Shown here one piece after another: positions 1-8,470 of a stretch of 64,000 bases of DNA (within the stretch, counting starts at the first letter, position 1; each line of letters opens with the position of its first letter). Below the pieces are notes generated by a model. That model saw only the letters and a program-made list of their open reading frames with translations. It did no database searches and was not told the origin of the DNA. The stretch spans positions 372,001 to 436,000 of the forward strand of contig CAWGVW010000001.1 in the NCBI GenBank assembly GCA_963826145.1. Direction: 5' to 3'. The translations under genes were made by a program, and so were the position numbers. Origin of the DNA: JBGPLJ01 sp963826145 (GTDB lineage Bacteria > Pseudomonadota > Gammaproteobacteria > Steroidobacterales > Steroidobacteraceae).

Positions 1-1
1 G

Positions 2-2131
2 GAGGACTACGCGAAGTTCGTCCCGGGCCTCACGGTGACTGACCGCGAACCGGGCGGCAACACCGTGGTGTTCCGCGGCGTAGCGAGTTCCGGCGTGCAA
101 TTCGGAGCCGTGTCCTCGTCGGGACTTTATCTCGACGAACAGCCGATCACGCAGGCGGGACGCAGTCCCGACCCGCGCCTCATCGACGTTGAACGCGTCG
201 AGGCGCTGCGCGGTCCGCAGGGCACCCTGTACGGCGCGAGCTCGCAGTCAGGGACGCTGCGCATCATCACGAACAAGCCGGATCCGGGCAAATTCGACGC
301 CTGGGCGGAAGCGAATCTCTCGACCATCGAGAGCGGCGGCACCGGCTACGACGTCAGCGGCATGCTGAATATCCCGCTCGCGGACAACAAGCTCGCGCTG
401 CGCCTCGTCGGCTTCACGGCGGAGGATGCGGGCTACATCGACAACGTGCTGAGCCCGAGCCTCGGCGGCACGTACGACAATGCGGACGTCGCCAAGAAGG
501 ACGTCAATTCGAAGCGCACGAGCGGTGGTCGTGCCGCCCTGCGCTGGGATGCGTCCGACGACGTCAACCTGACGCTCGGCGCACTGTTCCAGGACGTCAA
601 GGCCAAAGGCCACGGCGATGTGGAGACGGACCCTGCCTTTGCCGTGAACGATCTCGAGCAGGTGCGATTCTCGAAGGAAACTCTCGACGACAAGTGGTAC
701 CAGCTCGCGCTGACGCTCGATGCGAAACTCCCGATCGGTAACCTCGTTGTCGCAGGCTCCTACTTCGATCGCGATTTCCGCTATGAGTCCGACGCGACGG
801 CGTACGAGTTCGGCTTCAACCAGATCGCCATCTACGACCAGACGCCGTACTACGACTTCGGCGGCGACCCGCGGGGATTCGCCGCGAACCGGGAACTCAC
901 GCACATCTCGACGATTGAAACGCGGCTGTCGTCGCCGGGCGATTCGGCGAGCCGCTGGGCGTGGATCGTGGGAGCGTTCTACAGCCAGGAACGCCAGCGC
1001 ACGGCGTTCGACAGCCGCGTGCTTGACTATGCCAACACGCCCGCATTCGCGCACTACACCGCCTATGAGACGTATCTCACGGGCAATCCACTTGCACCGA
1101 CGGACACGTGGTTTCTCGGCCGGTACGAGAGCGAGCTCGATGAGGTGGCCGGATTCGGCGAGCTTAGTTTCGACGTGACCGAGCACTTCCGCATCACGGC
1201 CGGCGGCCGCTACTTCAACTACGACCGCAAGAACTTTCAGCATCAGGAGCAACCGCAGGGCTTCACGGGTGTCACCTTGCTCGATAGCACGACCAATACG
1301 AGCGAAGACGGCTTCGTGAGCAAGCTGAACCTGACTTACCGCTTCGATGGCGACAAGCTGCTCTACGCGACCTATTCGGAAGGCTTCCGCATCGGCGGCA
1401 ACAATTCGCTCAAGCCCAATTCGATCCTGCCGAAAAGCTACGCTTCCGACACGCTGACGAACTACGAGGTCGGCTTCAAGTCGGAATGGCTCGATCACCG
1501 GCTGCGCATGAACATCGCGACGTATTACATGAAGTGGGACAATTTCGCCGTGCAGGTCGAAGACCCCGGCCCGACCTTTCAGCTCGGCTATGTCAACCTG
1601 CCGTCAGCCGATATCTACGGCGTCGAGTTCGAGTTCGCGGCGACGCTCGGCCACTGGCAGATCGACGGCTCGCTCGACTACAACAAGGCGGAAACCTCGG
1701 AGGATGTGCAGCTCACGCTGGACGACAACGGCACCCCGGTTGCATTTCCGGATGACCCGGTTCCCAAGGGCACGCGCCTGCCGCTGACCCCCGAATGGAC
1801 CGGGGCGATCGGCCTCGAGTACCGGCCGGATGTCGAGTGGGCGGGCGCGAAGCCCTTTGCCCGCGTCGACTACGCATACCAGGGCTCCTCGCTCAATTCC
1901 TTCGCCGGCCTCGAATCGGTCGTCGCCGGCCATCCGGCGCAGCTGCAGGAGGGTTACGAGCTCGTGAACCTGCGCTTCGGGCTCGACGGGCAGCGCTGGA
2001 GCGGGTCGATCTACGCCGACAACATCTTCGATGAACGGGCGACGCTGTTCCTCAACAACCGCTGGAACTATCAGCGCGAATCGGTCAATACGCCCCGCAC
2101 TGTGGGCATCCAGATGCATTTCAATTTCTGA
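2..2131 (+). CDS. TonB-dependent outer-membrane receptor (5' end outside window)
   Basis: The reading frame is already open at base 2, so the N-terminus, signal peptide and TonB box lie upstream; about 709 residues are visible. The first ~100 residues are the end of the plug domain (a VFRGV segment, then RVEALRGPQGTLYGASSQSG and IITNKP, the usual plug-to-barrel junction). The rest has the alternating aromatic strands of a 22-strand barrel and ends in a terminal Phe (HFNF), as expected for outer-membrane insertion. The family takes up siderophores, glycans or other large ligands with TonB energy; the ligand cannot be read here. The receptor abuts a propeller-like gene and an oxygenase gene on the same strand, which suggests a linked substrate-modification function (inference). 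Confidence 0.93.
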   Translation, partial: EDYAKFVPGLTVTDREPGGNTVVFRGVASSGVQFGAVSSSGLYLDEQPITQAGRSPDPRLIDVERVEALRGPQGTLYGASSQSGTLRIITNKPDPGKFDAWAEANLSTIESGGTGYDVSGMLNIPLADNKLALRLVGFTAEDAGYIDNVLSPSLGGTYDNADVAKKDVNSKRTSGGRAALRWDASDDVNLTLGALFQDVKAKGHGDVETDPAFAVNDLEQVRFSKETLDDKWYQLALTLDAKLPIGNLVVAGSYFDRDFRYESDATAYEFGFNQIAIYDQTPYYDFGGDPRGFAANRELTHISTIETRLSSPGDSASRWAWIVGAFYSQERQRTAFDSRVLDYANTPAFAHYTAYETYLTGNPLAPTDTWFLGRYESELDEVAGFGELSFDVTEHFRITAGGRYFNYDRKNFQHQEQPQGFTGVTLLDSTTNTSEDGFVSKLNLTYRFDGDKLLYATYSEGFRIGGNNSLKPNSILPKSYASDTLTNYEVGFKSEWLDHRLRMNIATYYMKWDNFAVQVEDPGPTFQLGYVNLPSADIYGVEFEFAATLGHWQIDGSLDYNKAETSEDVQLTLDDNGTPVAFPDDPVPKGTRLPLTPEWTGAIGLEYRPDVEWAGAKPFARVDYAYQGSSLNSFAGLESVVAGHPAQLQEGYELVNLRFGLDGQRWSGSIYADNIFDERATLFLNNRWNYQRESVNTPRTVGIQMHFNF

Positions 2132-2190
2132 CCATACTCGTTGCAACGTCGGTCGTACGCGGCAGCCGCCAGGGCGAAAGCCATGGTGGC

Positions 2191-3048
2191 GTGTACCTCG
2201 TCGACTTCGAACGCGATCGCGCGGCGCAGAAGCTCGACTGGAACACGATGGCGATCGACTGGCAGGGCCGCGGCTGGGATCGCGGCCTGCGCGGCATCGC
2301 ATTTGACGGCGAGACGGTCTTCATCGCGGCGAGCGACGAGCTCTTCGCCTTTACCCGGGATTTCAAGCGACTCGGTTCGTGGCGCAGCCGTTATCTCAGG
2401 CATTGCCACGAGATCTGCCGTCACGAGCGGACGATCTTCCTCACCTCGACTGGATTCGATTCGATCCTCGGGTTCGATCTCGCGACGAAGACATTTTCCT
2501 TCGGGCTGCACATCGCCGCCGAGGGCGACGGCTTCGTCGGCAAGCCATTCGATCCCGAGTTCGACGGCGGGCCTGCGCCGTCGAACGCGCTGCACCTCAA
2601 CAACGTGCATTGTGCGGCTGGCGGCATGCATATCGGCGGCCTGCGCACCGGGGGCGTCATTCTCTACAACGGCCGCGACCTCAAGCGCTGGGCGAGCCTG
2701 CCAGCCGGCGTGCACAACGCCCGGCCGTTTCGCGACGGAGTGCTTTTCAACGACACGGAGGCGGATGTCGTGAGGTTCGCCGCTCCGGGCGGCGAGCGCC
2801 GATTCCCCGTCCCGCGCTATCCCGAGGAGAAGCTCACCCACGTGAGCGCCGACGATTCGAAGCTTGCGCGCCAGGCATTCGCCCGCGGCCTCTGCGTCAT
2901 CGATGAAGACACCATCGCCTGCGGCTCCTCGCCGTCGACGATATCGATCCACTCCTTCAGGCCGGGGGTCGATTCGCGCATGGCGACCTTGACGCTGGAC
3001 GTGCGCAACGCGATCCACGGCCTCGAAGTGTGGCCGTTCGGCTGGTAG
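2191..3048 (+). CDS. Uncharacterised beta-propeller-like protein following the TonB receptor
   Basis: This 285-residue protein (from a GTG at 2191) has no motif I can assign to a named enzyme. Spaced G/D-rich strands, for example LRGIAFDG, GGVILYNG and LFNDTEADVVRF, suggest a WD/NHL-like propeller without catalytic residues. Conserved-looking blocks include HLNNVHC and GVHNARPF. No signal peptide is seen. The frame is open further upstream to the receptor stop, and the extra residues (TILVATSVVRGS...) look like genuine protein. The real start may therefore be a CTG at 2128 overlapping the receptor TGA; no ATG, GTG or TTG exists in between in this frame. The next gene, an oxygenase, starts 10 bp downstream, so the three genes are probably co-transcribed. 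Confidence 0.75.
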   Translation: MYLVDFERDRAAQKLDWNTMAIDWQGRGWDRGLRGIAFDGETVFIAASDELFAFTRDFKRLGSWRSRYLRHCHEICRHERTIFLTSTGFDSILGFDLATKTFSFGLHIAAEGDGFVGKPFDPEFDGGPAPSNALHLNNVHCAAGGMHIGGLRTGGVILYNGRDLKRWASLPAGVHNARPFRDGVLFNDTEADVVRFAAPGGERRFPVPRYPEEKLTHVSADDSKLARQAFARGLCVIDEDTIACGSSPSTISIHSFRPGVDSRMATLTLDVRNAIHGLEVWPFGW

Positions 3049-3058
3049 GCTCGCGCCC

Positions 3059-3616
3059 ATGGACATCGGCGTACCGATCAAGTCGTTCGGCAAGGTGGAC
3101 TCGGCGGCGCTCGAGGCCGCGATCCTCGCTGCGGACGATGCGGTGTGGAACGAATACGTCGAGCGACAGAAAAGCTACGAGGTGCACGAGCAGACGCGCT
3201 CGATCGTGCTCCTCTTTGCCGAAGTGACGAACTGGCCGCAGTGCGACGTCACGAAGGAAGTCGGCTGGAACCGCTTCGCCGACAAGGCGGTGCCCGTCAT
3301 GCACGAGATCATCGGCAAGTGGTATCCGCCCGGTGGCACGATCATCCGCGCGATGGCGGCGAAGCTGATGGCGGGCGGGCGCATCATCCCGCACCGGGAC
3401 GCGCACGCATCGTTCGCCGCGGGCCACCGCATCCACGTGCCGATCGCGACGAATCCGCGCGTGCGCTTCATGATCGACGGCAAGCCGCTTCAGCTCGAAG
3501 TCGGCCACGCCTACGAGATCAACAACCAGAAGGTCCACAGCGTCATGAACAAGGGCGATACGGACCGCATCCACTTCATCTTCGACTACGTTCCGCCTCA
3601 GCCCGCGGGTTCGTAG
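3059..3616 (+). CDS. Aspartyl/asparaginyl beta-hydroxylase-family dioxygenase
   Basis: This 185-residue protein resembles the Fe(II)/2-oxoglutarate-dependent Asp/Asn beta-hydroxylase domain. The iron-binding H-x-D is visible at residues 112-114 (IIPHRDAH), and a distal His near 160 (NNQKVHSVMNKG) is followed by Arg170, a candidate 2-oxoglutarate ligand. The length fits a stand-alone domain without the membrane anchor of the eukaryotic enzymes. The substrate is unknown. It lies 10 bp after the propeller-like gene and overlaps the convergent sulfotransferase gene by 19 bp. Stand-alone family members are often placed near lipid, peptide or LPS modification genes, so a hydroxylation role linked to the receptor and sulfotransferase is a reasonable inference. 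Confidence 0.88.
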   Translation: MDIGVPIKSFGKVDSAALEAAILAADDAVWNEYVERQKSYEVHEQTRSIVLLFAEVTNWPQCDVTKEVGWNRFADKAVPVMHEIIGKWYPPGGTIIRAMAAKLMAGGRIIPHRDAHASFAAGHRIHVPIATNPRVRFMIDGKPLQLEVGHAYEINNQKVHSVMNKGDTDRIHFIFDYVPPQPAGS

Positions 3617-5604
3617 CGCCGATAGCGCTCGCGAATCGGCTCAATCACCGTAATCAGTTCTCCGAGATGCGCGGCATAGTGCCGCCAGTGTCCGACTGAC
3701 TTGTCGTAGATCGGCTGGCGCACCTGCTCGGCGCTCGGCGTGCGGACCGGGCGGTCGCTTTCGTAGAACTTGAGGCACGCGGCTTCGAAGTTGAGGCCAC
3801 AGAATTCGAGGAGCCGGTGCACCTGCGGCTCGAAGTCCGAAACGACCTCCTCGTATTGCACAGTGAGCACGCGGCCGGGTAGCACCTCGGCCCAGTGGTC
3901 CATCATCCGCTGGTACTGAAGATAGTATTCGCCGATCTCGTTGAGGTCGTACGTGAACGCCTGGCCCTTCGCGAAGAGCTGCCGGTAGCAACTCAAGCAC
4001 GCATCGAGCGGATGCCGGCGCGCATCAACAATACGGGCGTTCGGCAGGATCAGCGCGAGGAAGCCGATGTTCGGGAAATTGTTCGGCATCTTGTCAATAA
4101 AGCGCGGCGCGCCCGATCGCCGGTGCATCTGCGCCAACCCGAGATAGTCGCGCCCGAGCGACTCGAAGTCCTGAGGCTCGAGTTCCGGCACCGCTTCCGG
4201 ATAGTTGATGCCGTCAGCGCGATTGCGGCTGAGCGAGGTCGCGATGCGGCCGAGGTAGGGCAGTTCGCTCGTGCCTTCGACCTGGCTGTGGCTCGCGAGG
4301 ATCTGTTCGAGGAGCGTCGAGCCCGAGCGCGGCAGGCCGAGGATGAAGATCGGCGCCGGATCGGGACTGCCGCAGCCGCGACGAGATTCGAGAAAGTCCT
4401 TCGTGAACACCTTGAGAATGCGATCGTTGATGAACTCGGTCTGCACAGGATCGTACGAGACCTCCGCGCGCTGCTTCGTGTTGCCGCTCGAGTAGAATTG
4501 CCAGGCCCGTTCGTAGTCCTTGCGGTCCTCGTATGCCTTGCCGAGCGCGAAGCGGAAATTCACTTCCGCCTGCACGGTGATGCCGCCTTCATCGATGCGC
4601 CGCTCCATCTCGGCGACGGAGGCATCGTCGAAACGATAAGTCTTGAGATTGGCGAGGCTCCAGTAGATTTCGCCGAAGTCGGGCCGCTCGTGGATGCATT
4701 GGTTGTACGACGCAACCGCCTGATCGTAGTCGCCGGTGGCCTTGTAGAGATGCCCGATTCCGATCAACGCGCCCAGGTGCCCCGATTTCAGCGCGAGGCA
4801 GCGGCGGTAGGCCTCGATGGCCTCGTCGGTGAACGCCGCGAGCGCGAGCGTCGAGCCGCGCAGGTAGTGTGCCTGCGGATTCGCGGGATCGAGCTTCAGT
4901 GCCTGGTCGAAGCACGCGAGCGCTTCCGCGTAGCGATCCTGTTCCTTGTGCACCTGGCCGAGGTCGAGGTGGGCCGCGAGAAAATCGGGCGCCAGCGAGA
5001 TTGCACGTTGCAACAGGGTCTCGGCCTCGACTTCGCGTCGAGCGCGCACGGCGATGAGCGCAAGCAGCCGCATCGCATCGATGTTTTTCGGATTCTGGCG
5101 CAGGATCCGCCGGTAGAGTTGTTCCGCTTCATCGAAACGGCCCGCCTTCTGGTGCTCGGCCGCGAGCGCCGTGAGGCGTCGCTCGGGCGAGAGCTCGAAG
5201 CACTTCTCGAATGCCTTGTCCGCTTCCACGCCGCGGCCGAGCGCAGCCAGCACCTGGCCGAGCTTGAACCAGGCGTGCTCGAGCTTCGGGTCGAGGTGCA
5301 CCGCGCGCTCGAGGCAGGGCAGGGCATCGCGCGGGCGATTCTGCTCGACGAGCAGAAATCCGAGGTCCTCGTGGGGCTTGGCGAACGTCGGTGCCTCGGC
5401 GATGACCTGCCTCAGGAGCTTCTCCGCTTCATCGGCGCGGTTCAGCTTGATGAGGAGGGCGCCGAGCAGCGCCTGGATGTTCACATCGTGCGGAAATCTC
5501 TCGAGCGTTGCACGGCAGCGGGCCTCGGCCGCAGCGAGGTCCCCCGCATTGATGAGCGCGAGGGCCTCGTCGAACAGGTTCTTAGGCGCAAGGACGGACG
5601 GCAT
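3598..5604 (-). CDS. TPR-repeat sulfotransferase
   Basis: This 668-residue protein has a long N-terminal TPR array (about residues 10-370, with repeated A..LG......DEA......A....P units) followed by a PAPS-dependent sulfotransferase domain. The 5'-phosphosulfate loop FILGLPRSGSTLLEQIL lies near residues 420-436. The 3'-phosphate-binding region follows further on (ARIVDARRHPLDACLSCY). I chose the ATG at 5604 because the 13 residues before it look non-coding and this leaves a 28-bp gap to the upstream amidohydrolase stop. The fold resembles tyrosyl-protein and carbohydrate sulfotransferases. No signal peptide is visible, so it probably acts in the cytoplasm. It shares a strand with the amidohydrolase and converges on the oxygenase gene. 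Confidence 0.9.
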   Translation of the reverse strand: MPSVLAPKNLFDEALALINAGDLAAAEARCRATLERFPHDVNIQALLGALLIKLNRADEAEKLLRQVIAEAPTFAKPHEDLGFLLVEQNRPRDALPCLERAVHLDPKLEHAWFKLGQVLAALGRGVEADKAFEKCFELSPERRLTALAAEHQKAGRFDEAEQLYRRILRQNPKNIDAMRLLALIAVRARREVEAETLLQRAISLAPDFLAAHLDLGQVHKEQDRYAEALACFDQALKLDPANPQAHYLRGSTLALAAFTDEAIEAYRRCLALKSGHLGALIGIGHLYKATGDYDQAVASYNQCIHERPDFGEIYWSLANLKTYRFDDASVAEMERRIDEGGITVQAEVNFRFALGKAYEDRKDYERAWQFYSSGNTKQRAEVSYDPVQTEFINDRILKVFTKDFLESRRGCGSPDPAPIFILGLPRSGSTLLEQILASHSQVEGTSELPYLGRIATSLSRNRADGINYPEAVPELEPQDFESLGRDYLGLAQMHRRSGAPRFIDKMPNNFPNIGFLALILPNARIVDARRHPLDACLSCYRQLFAKGQAFTYDLNEIGEYYLQYQRMMDHWAEVLPGRVLTVQYEEVVSDFEPQVHRLLEFCGLNFEAACLKFYESDRPVRTPSAEQVRQPIYDKSVGHWRHYAAHLGELITVIEPIRERYRRYEPAG

Positions 5605-5632
5605 GGATCGACTTCGATGCGTGCCTGGTTCG

Positions 5633-7336
5633 CTAGGGTACACCCGGACCGAAGCGCATCACTCCGTCGGTAAACGTGTAGGCAACTTTCGTGCTACGCA
5701 CGTCTTCGACCGAACTCGCGTCATCGAGATGACGGTCGAGCACGACGACATCGCCGGCCTTGCCGACCTCGAGCGATCCGACTTCGCTCTCGCGCTTCAG
5801 CATGCGCGCCGCGTTGATCGTATAGGCCGTCAGCATTTCGCGCAGCGTCAGCTTCTCGCCTTCGCCGAGCACGCCGGGCTTCGCTCCCGTCGGATTCGTG
5901 CGCGACATGGCGACCGCGATCGCGTCGAACACATTGAAGGTCGACACCGACCAATCGCTGCCGCCCGCGATCGTCGCGCCGGCCGCGATGAACGAGCGGG
6001 CAGGGTAGAGCCGCGATTGGCGCTCCTTGCCGATGTAGGGCAGCACCGCATCGACGCTGTAATTGTCCGGGTAGGCCCAGAAGAGCTGCAGGCAGGCGAT
6101 GACGTCGAGCTCCTTGAAGCGGGGAATGTCCGTCGGGTCGACGAGCTCGAGGTGCGCCATGCTGTAGGAGCGCTTGCTGCCGTGAGCGCGTGCGTCGGCG
6201 AATGCGTCGAGGCCGACGCGCGCCGCGCGATCGCCGATCGCATGGATGTGGACGCCGAAGCCTTCCGCATCGGCCCGGCGAATGAAGGTGGTGAGGGGTC
6301 CGATCTCGTGATAGAGCGGGCCCGAGTTCTTCGTCGGCTTGCCCTTGGCATCGAGGTAAGGCTCGAGCATCGCGGCCGTCTGCGTCGGGTATTCCATCAC
6401 GCCGTCGTTGAAGAGCTTGATGATGTCGGCGCGTACGCCCGGCTGCGACTCGGCGAGCGCGCGCAGCTCCCTGAGGCGCGCGAATTCCGCATCCGTTGCT
6501 TCGCCTTCGCTGCCGAGCGCCATCGTTACGCGAGTGTGAAGTCTTCCCTGGCGCGCGAGCTCGACGTAGGTCTTGACGGTCTCGGCACTCGTGTTGGCCT
6601 CCATGATCGTCGTGATGCCGTCGGCGGTGATGTCGTGCAGGCCGCGGAGCAGCATTTGCTGACGCTTTTCCTCGGTTGGTTTGGAGACGATGTCCGCCAC
6701 CAGCCCGACCGCATCGTCGATGAGATAGCCGGTCGGCTCGCCCTTGCTGTCGCGCTCGACATGGCCGCTCTCGGGGTCCTTCGTCTTGCGGTCGATGTGC
6801 GCCAGCTTGAGCGCGGCGCTGTTGGCCCAGGCGGAGTGGCCGTCGGAGCTGTACATGAGAAGCGGGCGATTGGGCAGCATCGCGTCGATCCGGGACCGGT
6901 CCGCGTGAAAATCCGCCGTATTGAGGCCTGCGACGACCAGCAGCTGCTTGCCGGGACTGCGCGCAGAACAGTCGCGCACGATGGGAGCGACCTCGGCAAC
7001 CGTCAGACGAGCGTCGTCGAGCGAGCACAGGTCAAGGTCGAGCGAGCCTTCCATCAGGTGAATGTGGCCGTCGATGAGCCCGGGCAGCACCGATTCGCCC
7101 TTGAGCTTGAGGACCCGCGTGTCCTTGCCGATCCAGGCCTGCGCATGACTGTCGTCGCCGACGTAGGCAACCTTGCCGCCGCTGACGGCCAGCGCCTGCG
7201 CCTCGGCCCCAGCCGCGTTCATCGTCACGATGTGCGCGTCGAGGATGACGAGCTCGGCGACCTTTTGCGGCTCCGGGCTCGTACAGGACGCAACAAGGAT
7301 CGTCACCAGGAGCCAGGCCCGGTTCGCGTATTTCAT
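5633..7336 (-). CDS. Exported amidohydrolase (YtcJ-like) lipoprotein
   Basis: This 567-residue protein starts with a lipoprotein-type signal sequence (LLVTILVASC, lipobox Cys about residue 18), so it is probably anchored in the periplasm. It belongs to the amidohydrolase_3 / YtcJ group of the metal-dependent amidohydrolase superfamily. Visible motifs are the N-terminal beta-sandwich, the metal-binding GLIDGHIHL, a mid-protein HIHAIGDRA and the C-terminal GGSDWSVSTF, plus the closing GKAGDVVVLD strand. The substrate is not predictable from sequence. It is upstream of, and probably co-transcribed with, the TPR-sulfotransferase 28 bp away. Confidence 0.9.
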   Translation of the reverse strand: MKYANRAWLLVTILVASCTSPEPQKVAELVILDAHIVTMNAAGAEAQALAVSGGKVAYVGDDSHAQAWIGKDTRVLKLKGESVLPGLIDGHIHLMEGSLDLDLCSLDDARLTVAEVAPIVRDCSARSPGKQLLVVAGLNTADFHADRSRIDAMLPNRPLLMYSSDGHSAWANSAALKLAHIDRKTKDPESGHVERDSKGEPTGYLIDDAVGLVADIVSKPTEEKRQQMLLRGLHDITADGITTIMEANTSAETVKTYVELARQGRLHTRVTMALGSEGEATDAEFARLRELRALAESQPGVRADIIKLFNDGVMEYPTQTAAMLEPYLDAKGKPTKNSGPLYHEIGPLTTFIRRADAEGFGVHIHAIGDRAARVGLDAFADARAHGSKRSYSMAHLELVDPTDIPRFKELDVIACLQLFWAYPDNYSVDAVLPYIGKERQSRLYPARSFIAAGATIAGGSDWSVSTFNVFDAIAVAMSRTNPTGAKPGVLGEGEKLTLREMLTAYTINAARMLKRESEVGSLEVGKAGDVVVLDRHLDDASSVEDVRSTKVAYTFTDGVMRFGPGVP

Positions 7337-7424
7337 GAGTTGTTGTCCGACGGTGTTGGCGAGCGCGAACTGCGCACGCCGACACTATCGCCCGCGGTCG
7401 CAGGATTTGCCAAGAGGCGGCGAG

Positions 7425-7835
7425 CTACGGTGTTGTCGGCTCGAATTTGAGTGCGACGCCGTTCATGCAATAGCGCTCGCCGGTTGGCTTGGGGCCGTCC
7501 GGGAACACATGGCCCAGGTGCCCGCCGCAGCGGCTGCAGTGCACCTCGTTCCGCTCCATGCCGTAGGCGCTGTCGACGCCGGTCGCGGTCGCGCCATCGA
7601 TCGGCTGGAAGAAACTCGGCCAGCCGGTGCCGCTGTTGAACTTGGTATCGGACACAAAGAGCGGTTGGCCGCAGCCCGCGCACTTGAAGACGCCGGGGCG
7701 GTATTCCTTGTCGAGCGGGCTCGAGCCCGCTCGCTCGGTGCCATGTTCGCGCAGCACGCAGAACGCCTGCTGGGTCAGCTCCTTCTGCCAGTCGCTGTCG
7801 GGCTTCTGCACGGCAAAGGTCTCGTCGGTCTTCAT
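7425..7835 (-). CDS. msrB: Peptide-methionine (R)-S-oxide reductase MsrB
   Basis: This 136-residue protein reduces the R-epimer of methionine sulfoxide in proteins with thioredoxin as electron donor. The zinc-binding CxxC pairs are present (FKCAGCGQPLF and VHCSRCGGHLG). The signature GTGWPSFF and the catalytic cysteine in RYCMNG near the C-terminus are intact. The length is normal for a stand-alone cytoplasmic MsrB without a signal peptide. It lies 88 bp from the amidohydrolase gene on the same strand. A long perfect palindrome sits directly upstream of its start. Confidence 0.96.
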   Translation of the reverse strand: MKTDETFAVQKPDSDWQKELTQQAFCVLREHGTERAGSSPLDKEYRPGVFKCAGCGQPLFVSDTKFNSGTGWPSFFQPIDGATATGVDSAYGMERNEVHCSRCGGHLGHVFPDGPKPTGERYCMNGVALKFEPTTP

Positions 7836-7858
7836 GGCATCACCTCAAGTTCGTTGTC

Positions 7859-7931
7859 GGTACCGGGATTGGATAACTGGGGATTTCGCAGCGGGTGTCG
7901 GCAAAATCCCCAGTTATCCAATCCCGGTACC
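7859..7931. repeat. Long palindromic repeat, copy 1 (28-bp perfect arms)
   Basis: Arms at 7859-7886 and 7904-7931 are exact reverse complements (each begins or ends in GGTACCGGGATTGG or its complement) around a 17-nt loop. The same arms recur at 27170-27244 with a different loop, so this is a dispersed palindromic element, not a chance hairpin. It lies between the DUF7009-like stop and the msrB start. There is no U-tract, so it is not a classical intrinsic terminator, though the hairpin could stall polymerase or protect mRNA. Confidence 0.9.
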
Positions 7932-7939
7932 GGTTTCAG

Positions 7940-8302
7940 TCAGCAGACTTTTGGGCCTGCCGGGTGTGCGAAGGCATCGGAGTCGTCTTCGTCTTCCCGG
8001 TTCACGAGGCAAGCGAAGTCCTTCTCGACCAGGATCGTGAGGTCGCCCGTCGCGCGGAGCGACACCTGATCTTCGCGTTGCCACTCGCGGAAGGTGGCGC
8101 CGGGAATGCGAACGTCGATGACGTCATTGCCGTAGGCCGCTGTCAGCGCCTTGGCGGCCGGGTCGACGGTCAGCATATAGCGCAGTTCGGCGCCGCCCGG
8201 GAATGGCACCGATTCCACGACCTTGCCGGCACTGGACAGCTGTTCGAATTCCGGCCGCGTGACGCGGAGCCGCAGCGAGTTCCCCCGAATGCGCAATTTC
8301 AT
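7940..8302 (-). CDS. DUF7009-like small protein of unknown function
   Basis: This 120-residue protein begins MKLRIRGNSLRLRVTRPEF, the opening of a small conserved family of unknown function (recalled as DUF7009). I chose the ATG at 8302 because residues upstream in the same frame are not protein-like and the family starts at this motif. The rest is beta-rich (DVRIPGATFREW, DLTILVEKDFACL) and ends in an acidic stretch. No signal peptide or membrane segment is seen. It is upstream of msrB on the same strand with the palindromic repeat in between. No function is assigned. Confidence 0.75.
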   Translation of the reverse strand: MKLRIRGNSLRLRVTRPEFEQLSSAGKVVESVPFPGGAELRYMLTVDPAAKALTAAYGNDVIDVRIPGATFREWQREDQVSLRATGDLTILVEKDFACLVNREDEDDSDAFAHPAGPKVC

Positions 8303-8417
8303 AGCCGCAAGATACCGCAAGTCGGGTGCCTCCCCATAACCGCGGGTTCTTCCCTTATGCCGCCGACGCCCCAACGTGGAGTCGCAGCGGACCTTTCCGC
8401 TAGAATGCGCGCCCCCT

Positions 8418-8447
8418 GGGGACTGTCCCCGAACGGGGACTGTCCCC
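8418..8447. repeat. Tandem short palindrome GGGGACTGTCCCC (x2)
   Basis: Two copies of the 13-bp palindrome GGGGACTGTCCCC, at 8418-8430 and 8435-8447, are separated by GAAC. They lie in the 168-bp gap in front of the reductase gene at 8471. Such GGGGAC/GTCCCC palindromes resemble REP-type elements, and a related GGGGACAGAACC arm occurs at 12318. No transposase of the RAYT type is seen in the window. Confidence 0.75.
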
Positions 8448-8470
8448 TCTTTGGTAGTTGCGGAGTCCTA

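Noticed and set aside
248..1498. Long open frame opposite the first TonB receptor (and similar long antisense frames elsewhere)
   Set aside because: High GC gives long shadow frames; the composition is Arg/Val/Ala-rich without motifs, and the sense frame is a clear protein.
7895..8470. N-terminal extension of the reductase reading frame
   Set aside because: It crosses two repeat elements and the antisense DUF7009-like gene; family members start at the GTG region at 8471.
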